From Planctomicrobium piriforme (lineage in GTDB: Bacteria; Planctomycetota; Planctomycetia; Planctomycetales; Planctomycetaceae), in the NCBI RefSeq assembly GCF_900113665.1, contig NZ_FOQD01000001.1:372001-436000 (forward strand): a DNA stretch of 64,000 nt. The letters are read 5' to 3'. The first letter of the stretch is position 1. Every line of letters starts with the position of its first letter. The position numbers and the translations under genes were made by a program. Positions 1-7,378 of this stretch are shown piece after piece. The notes beneath the pieces were generated by a model, which did no database searches, was not told the DNA's origin, and was given only the letters and a program-made list of their open reading frames with translations.

Positions 1-265
1 AGTACGACTGTTCCATCTTCGCCGCCAGTCGCCAGGTGCCGTCGAGCAGCAGCAACCCGTGAGGGCTGTCGGCCGGCGAGAGCAACGGGCCGCCGAGGCC
101 AAGTCGCACATAGCTCGTCAGCGGTTGCGGGCCGCGGTTGGGGAATTTCCAGAAGAGAAACTCAGGCCGCCCGCGGAGCGGTTCCACCGAGCACTTCGAC
201 CGCTTCTCACGCGGGTGGACCACGATGATGGTCGGAGGCAGCGGTGAGGGGGGAAGGTCGGTCAT
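1..265 (-). CDS. Tsr3/DUF367-family protein, C-terminal part cut off by window edge
   Basis: The gene reads leftwards from ATG at 265 and runs off the window, so only 88 residues are seen. The visible part has the family pattern: a VVHPREKRSKCSVEPLRG segment, a FWKFP segment, a LGLGGPLLSPAD segment and LLLLDGTWRLAAKME. Tsr3 homologues in archaea and eukaryotes transfer an aminocarboxypropyl group to small-subunit rRNA. Bacterial DUF367 members are less studied, so the reaction is an inference from family membership. The product would be cytosolic. The C-terminal half, which carries other conserved residues, is not visible. Confidence 0.75.
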   Translation of the reverse strand, partial: MTDLPPSPLPPTIIVVHPREKRSKCSVEPLRGRPEFLFWKFPNRGPQPLTSYVRLGLGGPLLSPADSPHGLLLLDGTWRLAAKMEQSY

Positions 266-430
266 GACGGGTTGACGGACGGCGACTGTGGCGTCGCGTG
301 CTGTTGGTGGATCTGTTTTCTTGGCGACGTTGTCCTGGGTAGGCCGAAAGAGAACCGGGGGCTTCAAGACAGAGTTTGAGGGGGTCGGAATACTCGGTTG
401 AAGTGTCTTCGATTTACGACGCTCTAGCCA

Positions 431-479
431 CTTCCCCTCACCCCGGCCCTCTCCCCGGAGTACCGGGGCGAGGGAGCAG
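431..479. repeat. Word-repeat family A, copy 1 (CCCCTCACCCC...CTCCCCGG-AGTA-CCGGGG)
   Basis: A C-rich arm with CCCTCACCCCGGCCC words is followed by CTCTCCCCGG, the loop AGTA, and CCGGGGCGAGGG, which forms a tight hairpin. Nearly the same sequence recurs at 3794-3840 and, inverted, at 60451-60497. It lies between the DUF367 start and the end of the small coiled-coil gene. The rest of the 266-505 gap shows no gene. Confidence 0.85.
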
Positions 480-505
480 AAACTGCTGACCGCTGATTGC
501 CCTCC

Positions 506-682
506 TCAACTATTGAGCAGATCGTGAATCTGTTTCTGCATCGCGGCGATTTCTTTTTCGAGGCGCGGGACATCGGCGGGGTCGTCTGGCTGTTTCTTGG
601 CGCCTGATAATTGCTGCTGCAGATTGGCCAGTTTCTTCTTGAGCGACTCGACCTGTTTTTTGTCTTTCTTGTTCATGGACAT
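506..682 (-). CDS. Small charged coiled-coil protein (58 aa)
   Basis: I place the start at ATG 682 (MSMNKKDKKQ), preceded by GAAGG on the coding strand; the longer upstream reading frame has no coding character. The protein is almost entirely charged and amphipathic: KKDKKQVESLKKKLANLQQQL, then a short proline-containing turn (QPDDPADVPR), then LEKEIAAMQKQIHDLL. Leucine/isoleucine heptads suggest two helices forming an antiparallel coiled-coil hairpin. No signal peptide or membrane segment is present. I do not recognise a named family. The function is unknown, and a structural or oligomerising role is only a guess. Confidence 0.6.
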   Translation of the reverse strand: MSMNKKDKKQVESLKKKLANLQQQLSGAKKQPDDPADVPRLEKEIAAMQKQIHDLLNS

Positions 683-810
683 CGATGGGCCTTCGGCAAG
701 TCTGCGGTACAGATGGATGATCGAACGATTTGAAGATGGCGAAACAGGTTGAGAACGGCCATCATAGATCGTCGCGAGTCCGACCGCGAGAGATCGCGAC
801 CGTGTAAGAG

Positions 811-952
811 GAACCACGGAAGGCACGGAATTCACGGATGGAAATGAGGAATGGCTGCAAGCTCGACAGGATCATTTCATCTGCTGCGCGGAATCAGAGC
901 GAGAGTGCGGTTTTGAAATTCCGTGGGCTCCGTGACTTCCGTGGTTAGAAAA
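811..952. repeat. Word-repeat family E (CACGGA/CCGTGG inverted repeat)
   Basis: The left arm is built from CACGGA words (AACCACGGAAGGCACGGAATT). The right arm contains the complement (AATTCCGTGGGCTCCGTGAC, then TTCCGTGGTT). About 75 nt separate the arms. The element fills most of the gap between the small coiled-coil gene and the methyltransferase. It has no A/T tract typical of an intrinsic terminator. Confidence 0.8.
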
Positions 953-1008
953 TCCTCTCGATGACAACCCCTGTCCCCGATCCCCTGTTCCCTTTCCCCT
1001 CACAATCA

Positions 1009-2166
1009 ATGCCCCACGAGTTTCTGGATCAGTTTCGACAGGCCGTGGAAACCGGTGCGTTGGCGTCGCTGGTGTTGGCGCGGCCGCGGCGGGATCGCAA
1101 GTTGGAGCCGCGCAAGCAGACGGTGCGGCCGGTCGTCATTCGCAATGAGCCGCGGCTGCAATGGGAGCAGCAGTTCGAACGTCAGCAGACGCACCTCAAT
1201 CTTACTCTCGACGAAAGTCTCGCTCGGGCGGAGTCGCTGCTTGGCCCGGTGTATCAGGATGCCGTTCTGTTCACCGCGACTGCTGATATCACGGCCCGGG
1301 TGACACCCGAAGGCGTACGCATCCAGCGAAAGCCCCCGAGCCAGTTGCCGCAGGCGGCACCTGCGCATGATCGCCGCAAGGAGCATTTGATACCTGAAGG
1401 GGTTCCCTGCCTGTTCCTGGTGGAACTGGACGTGATGACGCAGGACGGCAAGGTGAAGCAGTCACGGCAGAAGAAATTCCGGCAGATCAATCGGTACCTG
1501 GAAATCGTCAACGACATTGTGCCTGAGCTGCCTGCGGAGGGGGAGATTCGGGTCGTCGACTTCGGTTGCGGGTTGAGTTATCTCACGTTTGCGCTGCATC
1601 ACCTGTTGCATGTCATTCATGGCCGCGATGTCGCGCTGCTGGGGATCGATCAGAACGAACATGTGATTCAGCGCTGCCGGCAGATCGCCGCGAAGCTGAA
1701 ACTGACTGGTTTGGAGTTTCGGTCGGGGAAGATCAGTGCGGCGGAGTCGGTTGGTCGGGTCGACCTGGCGGTGTCGCTGCACGCCTGTGACACCGCGACC
1801 GATCACGCGTTGGCATTCGCAGTGAACTCACAGGCGGCGGTGGTGTTGGCGGCGCCCTGCTGTCAGCACGAACTCTCGACGAAGATCGACTCGCCTGCCA
1901 TGGAAGGAATTCTGCGGCATGGGGTATTGAAAGAACGGGTCTCCGCAATGGCGACCGACGCCCTGCGAGCCGCCGCGCTTGAAGTCGCCGGGTACCGCAC
2001 GCAGGTGATTGAGTTCATCGACCTTGAACACACGCCGAAGAATCTTCTCATCCGGGCCGTGCGACGCCAGAAGCCGTCGCCGGAAGCCGCGGCGCGCTAT
2101 GCGGGGCTGAAAGCGTTTCTGGGAGTTGAGACGCTGGCGTGTGATGCGATTGTTCAAGGACGTTGA
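1009..2166 (+). CDS. METTL25/RRNAD1-like SAM-dependent methyltransferase (Methyltransf_32)
   Basis: This is a class I SAM methyltransferase. Central motifs are DFGCGLSYLTFAL (SAM-binding motif I), LLGIDQNE, the characteristic LHACDTATDHAL, and APCCQHEL. That combination marks the Methyltransf_32/METTL25 group; the substrate in bacteria is not established, with RNA or protein possible. The open frame extends back to ATG 961, but codons 961-1008 are simply the CCCCTGTCCCC word-repeat found elsewhere between genes. The better start is therefore ATG 1009 (MPHEFLDQF). The product is about 385 residues and cytosolic. It is followed by a repeat-filled gap before cmk. Confidence 0.8.
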   Translation: MPHEFLDQFRQAVETGALASLVLARPRRDRKLEPRKQTVRPVVIRNEPRLQWEQQFERQQTHLNLTLDESLARAESLLGPVYQDAVLFTATADITARVTPEGVRIQRKPPSQLPQAAPAHDRRKEHLIPEGVPCLFLVELDVMTQDGKVKQSRQKKFRQINRYLEIVNDIVPELPAEGEIRVVDFGCGLSYLTFALHHLLHVIHGRDVALLGIDQNEHVIQRCRQIAAKLKLTGLEFRSGKISAAESVGRVDLAVSLHACDTATDHALAFAVNSQAAVVLAAPCCQHELSTKIDSPAMEGILRHGVLKERVSAMATDALRAAALEVAGYRTQVIEFIDLEHTPKNLLIRAVRRQKPSPEAAARYAGLKAFLGVETLACDAIVQGR

Positions 2167-2312
2167 GCGATGAGAGTTGAGCGTTGAGTGAAGAATTGAA
2201 TTCTCTCACCCCTGACCCCTCCTCTGGCTCTGGACTCTGGACTGTCAGCTCTCGACTCCTCCGGCTCTGGACTCTCGCCCCTGGACAATGGACTCCTCCC
2301 CCACTCCTTGAC
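2164..2312. repeat. Word-repeat families I and K (GTTGAG words, then CTCTGGACTC words)
   Basis: The stop codon is followed at once by GAGCGATGAGAGTTGAGCG and TTGAGTG words, then by a run of CTCTGGACTC, CTCTCGACTC and CTCTCACCCCTGACCCC words. The GTTGAG words recur inverted at 23998-24027. The CTGGACTC words recur inverted at 21186-21232. Nothing gene-like is visible in the 2167-2371 gap. Confidence 0.7.
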
Positions 2313-2371
2313 GCCAGCAACCGCGAGCGCGAGACTGCGGTCGTTACGAATCACGGGGACGAGAGCAGCGC

Positions 2372-3037
2372 ATGATTGTCACGATTGACGGGCCAGCCGG
2401 GACTGGCAAGAGCACGGTCGCCCGGCGACTGGCCGAACAACTGCGGTTTCAGTTTCTCGACACCGGAGCCATGTACCGGATGATTGCGCTCAAGGCGCTC
2501 CGCGAGCAGATCGATCCCGGCGACCAGTCAGGCATTGGCCGGCTGGCGCGGGAGACGGTGATGGATCTGACCGACGGCGGCTATCTGATGGACGGCGTCG
2601 AGGTGGGGGGCGAGATTCGGACGGCTGAAGTGACGAAAGCGGCGTCGCTGGTCGCGCAGATTCCGGCGGTGCGGGAGCTGCTGGTTCGTCGCCAGCGGGA
2701 GATCGCCAGTGCGAGAAACATCGTCTGCGAAGGCCGCGATCAGGGGACGGTGGCGTTTCCGCATGCGGAGTGCAAATTCTTTCTGACCGCGCAGCCGGAA
2801 GAACGGGCGCGACGTCGGCTGGAAGAACTGGCGGCGCAAGGAAGTCAGGTCGATTTCGAAGAACTGCTCCGCGAGCAGTCGGATCGCGATCAACGTGATC
2901 AGGAACGGGCGGTGGCCCCTTTGCGTCCGGCGGCGGATGCATTGCTGGTCGACACGACGGCGCTGGATCTCGATCAGGTGGTGCGGCTGTTGCGAGAACA
3001 GATTCTCGTCCGGGTGCAATCGGCGGCTGCTCAATAA
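2372..3037 (+). CDS. cmk: Cytidylate kinase
   Basis: Phosphorylates CMP and dCMP with ATP in pyrimidine nucleotide supply; cytosolic. The P-loop GPAGTGKST is at residues 7-15, preceded by VTIDG, and FLDTGAMYR at about 27-35 is the CMP-binding signature. The NMP-binding insert and the family's REGRDQGT-type segment (CEGRDQGTVAFP) follow, and the lid region is rich in Arg/Asp. The length of 221 residues is normal for the family. The start ATG is directly downstream of GAGAGCAGCG. Codon use matches the neighbours. Confidence 0.95.
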   Translation: MIVTIDGPAGTGKSTVARRLAEQLRFQFLDTGAMYRMIALKALREQIDPGDQSGIGRLARETVMDLTDGGYLMDGVEVGGEIRTAEVTKAASLVAQIPAVRELLVRRQREIASARNIVCEGRDQGTVAFPHAECKFFLTAQPEERARRRLEELAAQGSQVDFEELLREQSDRDQRDQERAVAPLRPAADALLVDTTALDLDQVVRLLREQILVRVQSAAAQ

Positions 3038-3252
3038 TTCGGGCGGAGTCCCTGTTGCCGATTTTTTCCGCGCATTCGGCAGGGAAGTTACGGATAATTA
3101 ATATCACCGAGCGTTCTTCCGGCGGCAAAAATTGACTTCCAGGGATGGATTCATAAGATCATCCGTATCTATTTTCCTTTCGATTTTCATTTCTTTTCTT
3201 TGTGATGCAGCACGACGGCTCTCGGCGGCACATCAAAAGGACTTGAGCAGGT

Positions 3253-3723
3253 ATGCTTGGCGAGCTGATCCCCCAAGGCGGCGGCGACCCGATTCCTCTT
3301 CTGCAGCCCAAGCTGGTCATTGGCCGCAGAAGCAGTTGCGATATCGTGTTGATTTTTCCAAACATCTCCTCACAGCATTGCGAACTCGAACTGGTCAACG
3401 GATATTGGCAGGTTCGTGATCTCGGCAGTCGCAACGGCGTGAAGGTGAACGGCGAACGGGTCGATTCCCGTTTCCTCTATCCCGGCGACGACGTCGCGAT
3501 TGCCAAGAACCATTACAAGATTCAGTACGAACCGGTCGGCGACGCGCCTCCTCCTCCTGAGGAAGACCCGTTCGCCATGGGGTTGCTGGAAAAGGCGGGT
3601 CTCGAGCGACGCATGGAAGAGAAGCGAAAAACGAAACTGCCGCCGATGGCAAAGAATGCTCCGAAGCAGCGCGAGTTCGATTCGGACGAAGACGCCGCGA
3701 TGGACTGGCTGATGGGCGACTGA
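3253..3723 (+). CDS. FHA-domain protein
   Basis: A forkhead-associated domain occupies roughly residues 10-95. GR at 24-25, SSQH at about 39-42 and LGSRNGVKVNG around 58-68 are the conserved phosphothreonine-peptide-binding positions. The C-terminal 60 residues are charged and low-complexity (EEKRKTKLPPMAKNAPKQ) and end in DEDAAMDWLMGD. FHA domains bind phosphothreonine on Ser/Thr-kinase targets, so this is likely a signalling adaptor. No kinase or phosphatase lies next to it in the window. The 3038-3252 gap upstream has a T-rich stretch but no promoter I can assign with confidence. Confidence 0.88.
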   Translation: MLGELIPQGGGDPIPLLQPKLVIGRRSSCDIVLIFPNISSQHCELELVNGYWQVRDLGSRNGVKVNGERVDSRFLYPGDDVAIAKNHYKIQYEPVGDAPPPPEEDPFAMGLLEKAGLERRMEEKRKTKLPPMAKNAPKQREFDSDEDAAMDWLMGD

Positions 3724-3793
3724 GATGATGCTGTCTTCAAAAGCAATCATGTTGTGAGTGGGTTATCTCTAAAGAACATCGAACGTAAATTGC

Positions 3794-3840
3794 GCCCCTC
3801 ACCCCCGGCCCCTCTCCCCGGAGTACCGGGGCGAGGGGAG
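3794..3840. repeat. Word-repeat family A, copy 2
   Basis: Nearly identical to 431-479: CCCCTCACCCCCGGCCCC followed by the CTCCCCGG-AGTA-CCGGGG hairpin and CGAGGGG. It lies between the FHA gene stop and the rsgA start and ends 18 nt before that start codon. Confidence 0.85.
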
Positions 3841-3858
3841 TTTGAAGACGGTTTCTGA

Positions 3859-4998
3859 ATGCAGGCCGCCGCAAAAAAGAAGTCCCGAAAAATCCGCGTC
3901 GCGTTTCACAAGAACCGCAACAAGCGCAAGCGTTTCTCCGATCTCACCCGCCAGTCTGAAGCGGAGCTCGAAGCGACAAACGATCTCTCGACGACCGAGC
4001 GCCTGTCCGGAAAAGGGGATCTCACCCGATACCGGACGATTGTCTCTTCTGACGAGGGAGACGACGGCGCGGCCATTCGGGACATCGATCAGGCCGCCAC
4101 TCTTCCAGGCCGCGTGCTCACGGCAGTTGGCTCGAATCAGTGTCGCGTCGAAGCGGCAGACGGCCAGATGTATCTCTGTTCCGTCCGGCGGCTCGTCCGC
4201 ACCATGTCGCGGGAAGGCCGCAATGCCGTCGTCGCCGGTGACCGCGTGCGGTTCACGCCTCAGGCGGATGCCACTGGAGTGATCGAACTCGTCGAGCCCC
4301 GGTTTGGAACACTGAGTCGCGTGAGTCGGTACAAGGCTCATATCATTGTGTCGAATATCGACCAGGCGGTGATCGTGGCGTCGGTTGCCGATCCGCATCT
4401 CAAGCTGGGACTGATCGACCGCTTTCTCTGCAGCGCGGAAAAAGGCGGAATTCGCGGGGTCGTGTGCATCAACAAGATCGACCTGGGCTCGCGACGATTG
4501 CTGCAGCCGGTGGTCGGTCAGTATGCGAGATTGGGTTACCCCGTGGTGCTGACCGATGCCCTTTCCGGCGAGGGGATTCCAGAACTGCGTCGCCTGTTGC
4601 GGGGTCGTGAAACGGTCTTCACCGGTCAAAGTGGCGTCGGCAAGTCGTCGCTGTTGAATGCCGTGCAGCCGGGATTGTGGCGTCGGACCGGCGAAGTCAG
4701 CAGCGACACGAACAAAGGCCGACACACCACTCGTGTGACCGAACTCCTGCGATTGGACGCCGGCGGCTGGGTTGTCGATACGCCGGGCATCCGCACGCTC
4801 CAGCTCTGGGACATCGTGAAGGAAGAACTCGAAGGTCTGTTCATCGAGTTTCGTCCTTTCGTCCACGCCTGCCGCTTCCCCGACTGTACCCATACTCACG
4901 AGCAGAACTGCGGCATCAAACACGGGGTCGCCCATGGATTGATTTCCCCCCTGCGGTACGACAGCTACCTGCGGATCTTCAACGGCGATGAGACGTAG
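3859..4998 (+). CDS. rsgA: Ribosome small-subunit-dependent GTPase A
   Basis: Circularly permuted GTPase that checks late 30S subunit assembly. Motif order is permuted as expected: NKID (G4) at about 205, then the P-loop GQSGVGKSS (G1) at about 256, then DTPGI (G3) at about 307. An OB-fold precedes them (VLTAVGSNQCRVEAADG...), and a zinc-binding CRFPDCTHTHEQNC cluster starts at about C338. The N-terminus carries a 25-residue Lys/Arg-rich extension (KKKSRKIRVAFHKNRNKRKR) that is absent from E. coli RsgA and probably binds RNA (inference). The length of 379 residues is slightly long because of it. Confidence 0.93.
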   Translation: MQAAAKKKSRKIRVAFHKNRNKRKRFSDLTRQSEAELEATNDLSTTERLSGKGDLTRYRTIVSSDEGDDGAAIRDIDQAATLPGRVLTAVGSNQCRVEAADGQMYLCSVRRLVRTMSREGRNAVVAGDRVRFTPQADATGVIELVEPRFGTLSRVSRYKAHIIVSNIDQAVIVASVADPHLKLGLIDRFLCSAEKGGIRGVVCINKIDLGSRRLLQPVVGQYARLGYPVVLTDALSGEGIPELRRLLRGRETVFTGQSGVGKSSLLNAVQPGLWRRTGEVSSDTNKGRHTTRVTELLRLDAGGWVVDTPGIRTLQLWDIVKEELEGLFIEFRPFVHACRFPDCTHTHEQNCGIKHGVAHGLISPLRYDSYLRIFNGDET

Positions 4999-5008
4999 CG
5001 CTGACGCG

Positions 5009-5095
5009 AGGGGAAAGGGGGAGAGGGGATAGGGGATAGTCAGGAAATTTCTCTTTCCGCTCTTCCCTGTCCGCTCGTCCCTCTGTGCGGCGATC
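5009..5095. repeat. Word-repeat family A2 (AGGGGA/TCCCCT words), copy 1
   Basis: GGGGAAAGGGGGAGAGGGG and GATAGGGGATAG words are followed by TTTCCGCTCTTCCCTGTCCGC and CCCTC words, so the transcript could fold into a long imperfect hairpin. Related copies lie at 8879-8957, 19751-19830 and 56120-56195. The remaining 190 nt up to the next start codon hold no recognisable gene. Confidence 0.8.
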
Positions 5096-5284
5096 AGTTG
5101 GTTGTCGTTAAGACCGGAAGTTTCGATTTCGGTACCGGCAATTCCTGCCGAAATTGATCCTGACGGACTGCCGCAGTTTCCCTAAGATTCTCCGACGCAA
5201 CGGAAATGGGCTGTTGGGAGCGTCTGGAGAACGGATTGCCGTCCACGGCATGCGTGCTGTTTCAAGCAACGGAGAAGTGAATCG

Positions 5285-7201
5285 ATGTCTCGCTGCGGAA
5301 ATAAGTTAGGGTTGGTCGCTTGCGCACTTGCAAGCCTTGTGGTCTGTGGTCAGTCGGCACTTGCCCAGGTCAAGGTCGATAGCGTTCTGGCCTACCGGCC
5401 GACTCAGCCTGACGTCGACTACGAAACCCCCACCGCCGCCGAAATTCCCCAGTGCAAGCTCGAAGTCGAGCGGACCGACGCAGGGTCAGGCTGGGTGCTC
5501 TATGGCCCGAACGGGCAGTTGCTGCGGCGATTCATGGATACCAACGGCGACCGCGGCGTCGATGAATTTCGCTACTACAAGCATGGTCTCGAGGTCTATC
5601 GCGACATCGATTCCAACGGCAATAACGAGATCGATCAGAGCCGCTGGTTCACCACCGGCGGCACCCGTTGGGGGATCGATCAGGATGAAGACAAGAAGAT
5701 CGAGTCCTGGAAGATGATTTCCGCAGAAGAAGCCACCCGGGAAGCGATCCTGGCGATGGTGAACCGCGATGAGAAGCGTCTCGCCGCCGTGCTGCTGAAC
5801 GCCGAAGACGTGAAGCAGTTGGGCCTGCAAGGGGACGCCGCCGCCAAGCTCGCTGCCAAACTCAAAGAAGCCGGGCCAAAGTTCCGCACCGTGCTGACCT
5901 CCAGCAAAGTCATTCAACCGCAGACCACCTGGGTGCGGTTTGACTGCTCGATGCTGATGCCGAATCTGATTCCCGCCGAGAACGGGAAAACCAAGACCGA
6001 CCTGCTGGTCTATGAAAACGTGATGGCGATTGTCGACACCGCCGGTACGAACGGCTTCGTGCAGATTGGCGAAATGGTGCGGGTCGGTCAGACCTGGAAA
6101 CTGACGCAGGTGCCGCAGCCGCTCGAAGGAAAAAGCTTCGAACTGGCCGAAGGAGGCATTCTGCTGCAGCCGAGTATTGCGGGCGCAGTTGGCTCGGCCG
6201 AAGGCATGAGCAACAAGATGAAACTGCTGATCGATCAGCTCGGCGACCTCGACGCCAAGGCCCCGCAGGCTCAAGCGACGCTGGAAGAGATCACCAAATA
6301 CAACGTCGCCCGAGCGCAGATGCTGGCGCTGCTGGCGGAAGAAGTGACGACGGAAGAAGAGAAGATCAACTGGCAGCGCACCCGACTTGAAGGGATTGCC
6401 GCGGCGACGCAGATGAAGACGTACCCGAACGGTCTCGACGAACTGCAGAAGGCCGAAACGGCGTTGCGGCAGAGCAAGGCCGACCCGAAGCTCCTGGCCT
6501 TCGCTGCGTTCCAGCGGTTGCTGGCCCAGTACAACATGGACCTCGAAAAAGCGGCCCCTGCGGAACGGGCGAAGATTCAGGAATCCTGGCTGAAGGCTTT
6601 GGAAGCCTTTGTCAACGAGTTCCCGAAGTCCGAAGAATCGGCCGACGCGATGCTGCAACTCGCGATCACCTACGAATTCAATGGCAGCGGCCCGGAAGCG
6701 ACCGCCTGGTATTCCAAGCTGGTCAGCACCTACCCGCAGTCAGCCGCCGCCGCCAGGGCCCAAGGGGCTCTGCGCCGACTTGATTTGAAGGGGAAGCCGC
6801 TGAAGCTGGCCGGCAAATCGCTGACCGGCACGCCGCTCGATACCAGTGCCCTCCGCGGCAAGGTGGTGGCGGTGATCTTCTGGGCGACCTGGTGTACTCC
6901 ATGTACCGAGGATCTGCCGCAGATTCAGCAGCTTTATCAGACCTATCAGAAAGAGGGCTTTGAGATCGTCGGCGTGAACCTGGACGGCCCGGGCGCCCCG
7001 ATTCAGAAGTACATTCAGAACTACAAAATTGCGTGGCCGCACATTTACGAAGAAGGGGCTCTCGAAAGCCGTCCGGCGGTCGAGTTCGGCGTGATCTCGC
7101 TGCCGACAATGTTCCTCATCGACCGTAACGGCGTGGTGGTCTCGTCGAGTGCCACGGTCGACGAACTGAAGAAGCTCGTGCCGGAGTTGGTCAAGAAGTG
7201 A
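5285..7201 (+). CDS. Exported protein with EF-hand-like repeats, TPR-like region and C-terminal TlpA/thioredoxin domain
   Basis: The first 28 residues form a signal peptide (hydrophobic core VACALASLVVCG, cleavage near ALAQ). Residues about 75-150 hold three regularly spaced acidic loops: DTNGDRGVDEF, DIDSNGNNEID and GIDQDEDKKIE. Each is followed by an aromatic segment, resembling calcium-binding EF-hand/type-3 repeats. The middle is helical and includes a TPR-like stretch before residue 500. The C-terminal about 135 residues are a thioredoxin fold with active site WCTPC and the cis-proline region SLPTMFLID. It is probably an extracytoplasmic thiol-disulfide oxidoreductase. GGAGAAG sits upstream of ATG 5285. 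The substrate is unknown. Confidence 0.85.
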   Translation: MSRCGNKLGLVACALASLVVCGQSALAQVKVDSVLAYRPTQPDVDYETPTAAEIPQCKLEVERTDAGSGWVLYGPNGQLLRRFMDTNGDRGVDEFRYYKHGLEVYRDIDSNGNNEIDQSRWFTTGGTRWGIDQDEDKKIESWKMISAEEATREAILAMVNRDEKRLAAVLLNAEDVKQLGLQGDAAAKLAAKLKEAGPKFRTVLTSSKVIQPQTTWVRFDCSMLMPNLIPAENGKTKTDLLVYENVMAIVDTAGTNGFVQIGEMVRVGQTWKLTQVPQPLEGKSFELAEGGILLQPSIAGAVGSAEGMSNKMKLLIDQLGDLDAKAPQAQATLEEITKYNVARAQMLALLAEEVTTEEEKINWQRTRLEGIAAATQMKTYPNGLDELQKAETALRQSKADPKLLAFAAFQRLLAQYNMDLEKAAPAERAKIQESWLKALEAFVNEFPKSEESADAMLQLAITYEFNGSGPEATAWYSKLVSTYPQSAAAARAQGALRRLDLKGKPLKLAGKSLTGTPLDTSALRGKVVAVIFWATWCTPCTEDLPQIQQLYQTYQKEGFEIVGVNLDGPGAPIQKYIQNYKIAWPHIYEEGALESRPAVEFGVISLPTMFLIDRNGVVVSSSATVDELKKLVPELVKK

Positions 7202-7203
7202 TG

Positions 7204-7294
7204 GAAGGTTGAAGGTTGAAGGTTGAAGGTTGAAGGTTGAAGGTTGAAGGTTGAAGGTTGAAGGTTGAAGGTTGAAGGTTGAAGGTTGAAGGTT
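7204..7294 (+). repeat. Tandem heptamer (GAAGGTT) x13
   Basis: Thirteen perfect copies of GAAGGTT begin 2 nt after the stop codon of the TlpA-like gene. At 7336-7351, two copies of the complement occur (TCAACCTTCAACCTTC), so an arm-loop-arm fold with several registers is possible. The array reads through in one frame as a Pro/Ser/Thr/Phe/Asn/Leu repeat on the minus strand, but nothing suggests that it is coding. Confidence 0.97.
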
Positions 7295-7378
7295 GAAAAA
7301 GGCGTCCCCTGGGTTTTCCTTAAACCATAAACGCCTCAACCTTCAACCTTCGCCCCATTCCCGCTAGCATGACGCGCG

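Noticed and set aside
961..1008. Extending the methyltransferase to ATG 961
   Set aside because: The added residues are translated CCCCTGTCCCC repeat sequence of the same type as other gaps, so the downstream ATG is preferred.
7204..7294. Possible CRISPR or minisatellite locus
   Set aside because: The unit is 7 nt with no unique spacers and no cas genes, so it is a simple tandem repeat.
6740..7339. A minus-strand frame made mostly of a repeated Ser-Thr-Phe-Asn-Leu-Gln-Pro unit
   Set aside because: It is the GAAGGTT array translated; the remainder is the shadow of the TlpA-like gene.
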